From Phoenix dactylifera (taxonomy: Eukaryota; Streptophyta; Magnoliopsida; Arecales; Arecaceae): a DNA stretch of 64,000 nt. Numbering within the stretch: position 1 is the first letter of the stretch; each line of letters opens with the position of its first letter. Below the pieces are notes generated by a model. The model had not been told where the DNA came from and did no database searches. It saw only the letters and a list, made by a program, of their open reading frames with translations. Shown here one piece after another: positions 57,993 through 64,000 of the stretch. The position numbers and the translations under genes are program-made. Location: contig NW_024068228.1 of the NCBI RefSeq assembly GCF_009389715.1, positions 1 to 64,000 on the forward strand, written 5' to 3'.

Positions 57993-60307
57993 TGTTAGGA
58001 TCTGTCACATGCCACTGAAAATTCAAAAATTTTCAGATATGCAGCGGAAAGACATATGCATATCCCGTTCATCACATAAACGTATTTTAAAACCATTTAT
58101 AGATAGATTAGGATTAAATTCTATTCAAATCATTTTAAAATCATGATTAAGAAGATCAAATCTTCACCTTATGCGGGTAGATGGTCTCCGCAAATTTGAT
58201 TTACATGGATTTGTAGAAGGTTCGATGGAAGCCGTACACGCGTCCGGCCTCTACGGGTATCCACACGAGGTAGTGAACCGATCGAAGCTTTTGGATCTCC
58301 CCGGGGTGCTAGCTCCCTTGCAGAGATGGCTATAGATGGCTGAGATCCTTTCCTTTAAATCAACTCATGATTGCCTTGAGAAGAGGAAGATGAAGAAGGA
58401 ATCTAGGAAGAAGAATAAAAGGCCCTTCGCAGCCTTTTCTTTTCCATACGCTAGAACCAAGGAAGAAAGACTAAGAGGAGATGAAAGCCTCCTCTTCTTT
58501 TCTTCTTGCTGATGGCGGATGAAAGGAGGAAGAGAGGAGAGGTCTTCACGGCTGAAAATGAAGGGAATTCACTCAAAAATTCGCAGCCCCTTGACCCCCT
58601 TCTTTTATGGTGTGTGGATAAGGATGAGCTCCTAAATTTTAGGAGCTCATCTTTATCCCTATTTTGAATTCAAATAGGAGGGCCATGGCCCCTCCTTTTT
58701 CCTTCACGCCACCAGCCAAGGGAGAGGTGTGGGCCCCTCCCTCTTCTCCCATATGGTCAGCCCCTAGTTGATCAAATCAAGTAGGGAGGGTTGGGTCTAA
58801 AGGATGGGTCCAATCCTATTCAAAATAGGATTATGTACACACATTTTAATATCTCCAAATTCTAATCCAATTAGAATTTAATTGAACCATGACTCAATTG
58901 AACTCTTCAATTCTAATCCAATTAGAAGTCATTTAATTAATTAGATTAAAATTAAAATTAATTAGACTTAAAAAAATCCTAATCTAATTAGGACTTATTA
59001 AATTTCAGCCCTAAGGCAATCAGGACTTTAGAAATCCTACTCCAAGTAGGACTCTAATTTAATTTGAAATCCTAATCCAATTAGAACTCTAATGATCCTA
59101 CTCCAAGTAGAACTCATGATCAAGTCCAATTAATTGAATTCAATTAATTAAATTAAATTGCAATCCGATTGCAATTATTCCTTCTTCAACTCACTAACTC
59201 TTAGCGGGTTAACTAATTATCAATCAAATTGATTATTTGTGATTCCTAATCACAATTCAACCATCGGATCGGTCAATACCTCTAATGTGTGTGACCCCAT
59301 AGGTTCTATTCTGACTGGTAGTGAGATATATTGCGATCTCTATTATAATATCATCGAAAACTCCTTTCAATGGGTTGAAACAATTCCAACTCAACTCACC
59401 AGGAATTATCGACCATCAAGATGATCCCTGTGAATCTCACCATCCACCAGTGACACCTAGCAGTATGTAGTGGCTACCCAGCAGAATAGAATGATGAACC
59501 TCTAGGTGCAGTTATCGTATGATACAGTGCTTCTATCGTGGATCCCTACAGACCGGAGGTCATGGATAACTCGTCAAACCCCATTGTCTGTCATATGTCT
59601 AGATTTATTCGACTTGAGTTCGATAGTGGAGAAACTCTTTCTCCACTATATATTACTGCCCCGGCCAAGGTCTTAGAACTCAGTCTAATAAATCATATAG
59701 GATCACTCCTCTTCTATCAAGGTCGATAGATTCCATGTAAGTACATACCCTACTCCTATAGTGAACCTACTGCAGCCAATCTACACTATAAGGATCCATA
59801 TGATTAGAGACCATGTATATGTGCAGTTAAACTACAATAACCTCACTGTGAATAGCCGAAGCACCGCAGGTCAAAGGATCAGTCATACTACTGCAACATC
59901 AAGCAAGTAACTGACGAGTGGATAGACATCCAAGTGGCTTCTTGTCTTGGTCACGCTCAGTACCCTTGTTCTCTAACAAGCACCTGCACTATCACTTCAG
60001 TGTCACTACACCGTGGACTCGAGTCTCGTCCATCCATAAGAAAAGCGATCTGTGCACTGATCGGATCGATCACCGTCCTCGTGATGATCCATTGATCAGG
60101 AGCATTTAGAAATTAATCACTAATGATACATGGCTCAAATTCTCAACTCTTGAGAATATGTATCATCATCTTATTAATTTCTTGGACGATTCATAGACAC
60201 ATAAACAATATGAATGAAAAGATGCCCATTTATTATAAAGTCAAGTACAAATTTATGTCCCAAACTTAATATAAATGTGTCCGCCAGATTGGCTTCTAGG
60301 ACATACA
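57993..60307 (-). mobile_element. Non-coding 2.3 kb TE-like block, TG...CA ends
   Basis: On the minus strand it would run from TGTATGTCCTAGAAGCC to GATCCTAACA. It has no coding capacity. An AT-rich middle (58850-59180) repeats 'aatccaattagaa' words. It contains two clean hairpins. I recall similar sequence as a dispersed monocot repeat but cannot name the family. The flanking 5-mers (aaatg / actaa) are not a target duplication, so the ends or the class (large LTR, LARD or other) are uncertain. Confidence 0.45.
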
Positions 60308-62836
60308 ACTAATAAAATGGTATGCAGAAAAGTGTCTTCCTAGCCATCTTGATAATTAATTGTTCATAAAAAGTCCTATCATAATGGGATTCTTAAATGA
60401 ACCTTATCACAGTAAATTTCATTGGCTGCTCATATAAATTATATCATAAAAATGCCTTTGCATTTCACACATGAATGAATGGCAATGACTTCATACACAT
60501 AAAGTTGACTGTGGATAATATGGTACAAGAGTTCATAATAAGGAAGCTTAAATGTGTCTATATAGAACAATTATCTGAGAAAATGTTGGCTTCACTGCAG
60601 AATTAGAATCCCAGCATTCCTCAATTAACCTGCATGGATTACTTATTGACATTCTTGATGTATTGTAAGAATAAAAAAATGGATTGTGGATGGCGGCACA
60701 TACATTTGTTTCACAAGCATGAACAACAAATTAGTTTGTGACAGTAAAGAAAAAAAAATCCACATACGATAGAAGTGAAAAATATATAATTTTTTTAAGA
60801 AAATAGATACAAATCAAACTATAAATACAAAAGTCATCACTTCTGCATAAGGTAGGTCTCGATTTCTGCATCAACTTTGTCTGCTATCACTTCATCCAAT
60901 TCTTCCAGAATTACGAGATACGCTTAGTCAAATTTTTTTCCGAAAAGAAAATTTTTAATTTGATTGTCTATTTTTGGAGCTCAAATGATGGAATTTGGGC
61001 TTGATTGTTAGTTACATTGTATTGCATCCTTCAAGAGATGACATCATATCATAGATCTCGAAAAGTTATTCATTTCTTTTTTTAAAAAAAACCATCTCAA
61101 TCAAACATCATATGGCTAAGTTATGATCTCCAAAAGTTTGGCCCATGATTCAGCTTTTTAATGTAGCAAATGTCACTTTTGGACACTGTCCAACCCTACC
61201 CATAGGCCATAGCGGCCAAAGTACTCCACAACAAGTTTGAAAATTCTTCTGAATCAATATAATATTGTAGGAAGCACCTTAGTTAAAATTCCAAGGCATA
61301 AAGGCATCTTATGAGTCCATAAATGGACTATCTGCTGTGTATTATGAGGTGATTTCGTATCAGGTGGGCTTCATTAACACCGACGGAACAACAGGAAAAA
61401 AAAAGAAAGACAGAAGCGTATTTGCCAAGTTGCTTTCTGATTATTTCTAATCATCCTATTTTGGACGTGTGGCTAGCGAAGCCCAATGGAGCAGGTTGTG
61501 CCCTATGCAGGCTAAAACTCTAGATAAGGCCAGCCATTAAAGCTGAACCGAGAGGCCATCTACTGCTAAGACAATTAGAAAGATGCAGAGGGAAACCCCT
61601 AAGAAAGATTATTAGTTTATAAATGTCATATATGCTAGGCATATGCCACAAGTTAGTTTGTTGTTCAATCATGAGAGATAAAAAGTATGTGTGCGTATTA
61701 TTATGATCTAAAGTATGCGTGTATGTCTGGAGACTAGATAAGAGATGGTCAAGTAGAAAAGAGTACCCACTAGTTGAAGATATTAACACCAATTAAAACA
61801 CGCCATGACTCTAATACACGCTGGATTGAGAGCGGCCACTGGGCAAGCCCGATGTCTAAGCTGTATTTAAGCTAGTCACTTCGGGTCAACCCATGTGTTC
61901 TAATTTTCTGATAGTAGCTGTTTTCTGATGGCTACATTGATTTAGGTTGAGGCCCTTTTCAAATCAAAATTGGCTTGAAGGGCAATATTGTGGTTATTTG
62001 CCGCCATCTAGGATAGAACCTACTGGGTGCCAACCAACTGGTCTGATAGTTGTCGGCAAGGGAACCCCTTATCGATTATAGAAAAAATTCTCGGAAGCTT
62101 CTCACAAAGGTCTTATATAAGTTACAAGGCTTCATACTGGGATGAGAAAGACATGATCATAAGAAAGGTGCACGAACAAACTCTGCATTACTAAAAGTAA
62201 ATGGGCATTTATGATGTCTCCTACGCTAACTCTAAAACATGATGGATTACAAATTATAAATCAATGTACATAAATACAATTTACAGCAGTTGAAGTCAAC
62301 CTCTATCATATTATCTAATAACTAATCAATGATTTGCACTGTTGCTTAGCCCACATATGACTTCTCTTTATTGGTTGATGTTTCTTGATTCATGTCTCGC
62401 CAAAATCTTAAAAGGGAGGCCCATCACCCTCTAGGAGGTGCATGGATTAATCCATTGGACTACGTTTTAAAAGTTTATTTTGTTAGCAATTATTTATGTT
62501 TTGAATTTAGGAAAAAAAAATTGTTTCAAGAGGCGAAATATGGGTTAAAGACGGGACACTTATCTAATGATCCTGTGCATGACACTACATTGGTAAGACC
62601 CACCCGGTCTTGAAGTTGGAGCCCCTTTGAGATGGAGCCCACACAAGAGTTGGGAGAGGGACGGGAGAACAGAACCTCAATGAAAGGATAAGTAAATTTC
62701 TGTGTGTAATAAGTACAATCCAAAAGCAAAGTACAAGAAACAATCGCAGTTGGGCGTCGGCTTGAACAAGCCAATGCACAGACTACCCAAACCTCAAGTA
62801 TATTAATTCTAGACCAATAGCATAATATCGGTGGCA
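60308..62836. other. Intergenic, 3' flank of the polygalacturonase gene
   Basis: No recognised protein. A short minus-strand open stretch near 60840-60910 is unassigned. The final few hundred bases before 62837 should hold the 3' UTR of the minus-strand gene. Confidence 0.4.
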
Positions 62837-63431
62837 TCAAAGACAACTTGGAGGGATGACAGAACCGGTGGCAATTCCATAAGCATGCTTGCATTTAGAT
62901 TTTGCTTGTTCGTTTTGATAGGTGAGCTTAATGTTCTTCAATCTAATTCCATTGCATGGATTGCTTGGACTACAATCAAAATTCACAGCGTCTTTTGTTG
63001 CCGAGGTCCCTCGAATGTTTTTGTACTTCACATGACTGATTCCAACTCTCGAGTTCTAGGAAGGAAAAAATTAAAAATTAATTAGAAACAGATATATATG
63101 GGGGAAACAACTTTATATCAAGGAGGCCAATTAATACTGCCAAGTATTTTTTTTTTTTAGAGTATAATACGAAAGTTAAAATTCGATACATACCTGGTCA
63201 GGGCAATTTTTGTTTCCCGGGCAATAGTTTTGATCAATGATGATAGGATTTTGGACATTTCGCATTAATGCATTAAAAAAGACAACTCCTTTTACATAGC
63301 CACGAACGTCTGTTGCCCAAGTCTTAATCCTAACCCCATTTTGAGTGCCCGCAAAGACGACAGATTTTACGGTGACGTTCTCCACGCCTTCCTCCTGAAG
63401 TCCCTGCCCCTCCTTGCCTAAGCTCCCAATG
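62837..63431 (-). CDS. Polygalacturonase (GH28), last two exons, partial
   Basis: Minus-strand exons are 63431-63194 and 63055-62837 (stop TGA). The donor CAG|GTATG and acceptor TTCCTAG|AAC give a phase-0 junction at CPDQ|NSRV. Residues ISIGSLGK, VTVKSVVFAGTQNGVRIKTW, PIIIDQNYCPG, VKYKNIRGTSA, DAVNFDCSPSNPCNGIRLKN and the C-terminal VIPPSCL are those of plant exo/endo-polygalacturonases of glycoside hydrolase family 28. These secreted enzymes cut homogalacturonan in the cell wall. The RIKTW substrate-binding motif is intact. The upstream exons with the NTD, DD and GHG catalytic motifs and the signal peptide are not in the window. The first visible exon starts two bases into a codon, as expected for the conserved GHGIS|IGS intron. 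Confidence 0.93.
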
Positions 63432-64000
63432 CTGATACAAAACAAATATATATCCAAAAATTAGGCCAGTCAAACCCATAGATCTCAATTTATTGAAGAT
63501 GAAAATAATAAAAGAGTCTTGCTAAATTTATATCATGGAAAAGCCACCTACATGCAATGTATAACTACATGCACGTCTAGTCTGGAGCGTCCAACATGAG
63601 TTGGGTCCAGTCTTTGGCACCCTTCTCCTAAGTATTTATTCTTGGAAGAGATTCAAAATACAAATCCTAATGGCAGCATGTTATCGATACATTTAAAAAG
63701 TAAAATTTCAAAAGCATGTCGCATGTCCAACAACATCAAGAGGGTTTCAGTAAATGCCTAGTTTCTTTCACCTAGAAATAGGGCAGGACTGATGTTGTAA
63801 AAAAAGATTAATTATTCTTTCGTGCCAAAGATACAACCCAAACCTTCAGAAATGATAGGGTTTTATGCTTAATTTGGTTTATGGAAAACATAACAGGACG
63901 TCTTATGCTGCGTATCGGTCAATTTATCCACATGAATTCATATGTCTATAGTGCGGACTTTATGTCAATCAGACACATGACCCACTACGAGAGGGGGGGA
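63432..64000 (-). other. Intron of the polygalacturonase gene, continuing off the edge
   Basis: Upstream of the acceptor at 63432 no further GH28 exon was recognised, so the rest of the gene must lie beyond 64000 or be missing. The sequence is AT-rich with no other feature. Confidence 0.5.

Noticed and set aside
60840..60910. Short minus-strand open stretch reading VILEELDEVIADKVDAEIE
   Set aside because: A faint resemblance to the LETM1 coiled-coil region was considered, but the match is too weak and short to call.

Overview
This is nuclear DNA of a flowering plant. It is repeat-rich and has spliced genes, (TA)n microsatellites, nested transposons and plant-specific protein families. The overall look suggests a monocot, possibly a palm, but nothing in the window proves that. 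Only two genes look ordinary and intact: a BTB/POZ-TAZ scaffold gene (five coding exons on the minus strand, 9672-14457, with a leader exon near 17.55-17.69 kb), and the last two exons of a polygalacturonase gene (minus strand, 62837-63431) that continues beyond the right edge.

Layout. 1-3.5 kb is AT-rich intergenic DNA. 3516-3633 is exon 1 of a RAD21/SCC1-type cohesin gene carrying two single-base deletions. 5.4-6.9 kb is a decayed LINE. 9.7-17.7 kb is the BTB-TAZ gene, with a complete 532 bp TRIM in its first coding intron. 18.8-19.4 kb is a probable solo LTR. 21.6-31.2 kb is a decayed Ty1/copia element split by a 4.7 kb CACTA transposon. 32.5-43.85 kb is a young full-length Ty3/gypsy element of the Tat type, inserted into a (TA)n microsatellite. 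44.9-45.3 kb is a LINE remnant, followed by a two-exon LETM1-like fragment at 46.3-46.6 kb. 47.46-54.07 kb is a complete Mutator-like element with 85 bp terminal inverted repeats, a 9 bp target duplication, a MuDR-type transposase and an oppositely oriented accessory ORF. 55.2-57.0 kb carries an array of about 27 palindromic 10-12-mers. 57.4-58.0 kb is a LINE remnant and 58.0-60.3 kb a non-coding TE-like block.

The most notable object is the CACTA element at 22994-27708. It has no visible transposase. It carries genomic pieces of two unrelated host genes in the same orientation: the 5' part of an HpcH/HpaI-type aldolase gene, and seven consecutive exons with introns of a NAP1-related (SET/NRP) histone chaperone. 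The seven NRP exons still splice in silico into an uninterrupted 160-codon frame ending at a natural-looking acidic C-terminus. It is therefore a Pack-CACTA that may produce a chimeric transcript.

All exon boundaries were read by eye from splice dinucleotides, reading-phase agreement and remembered family motifs. No alignment or search was run.
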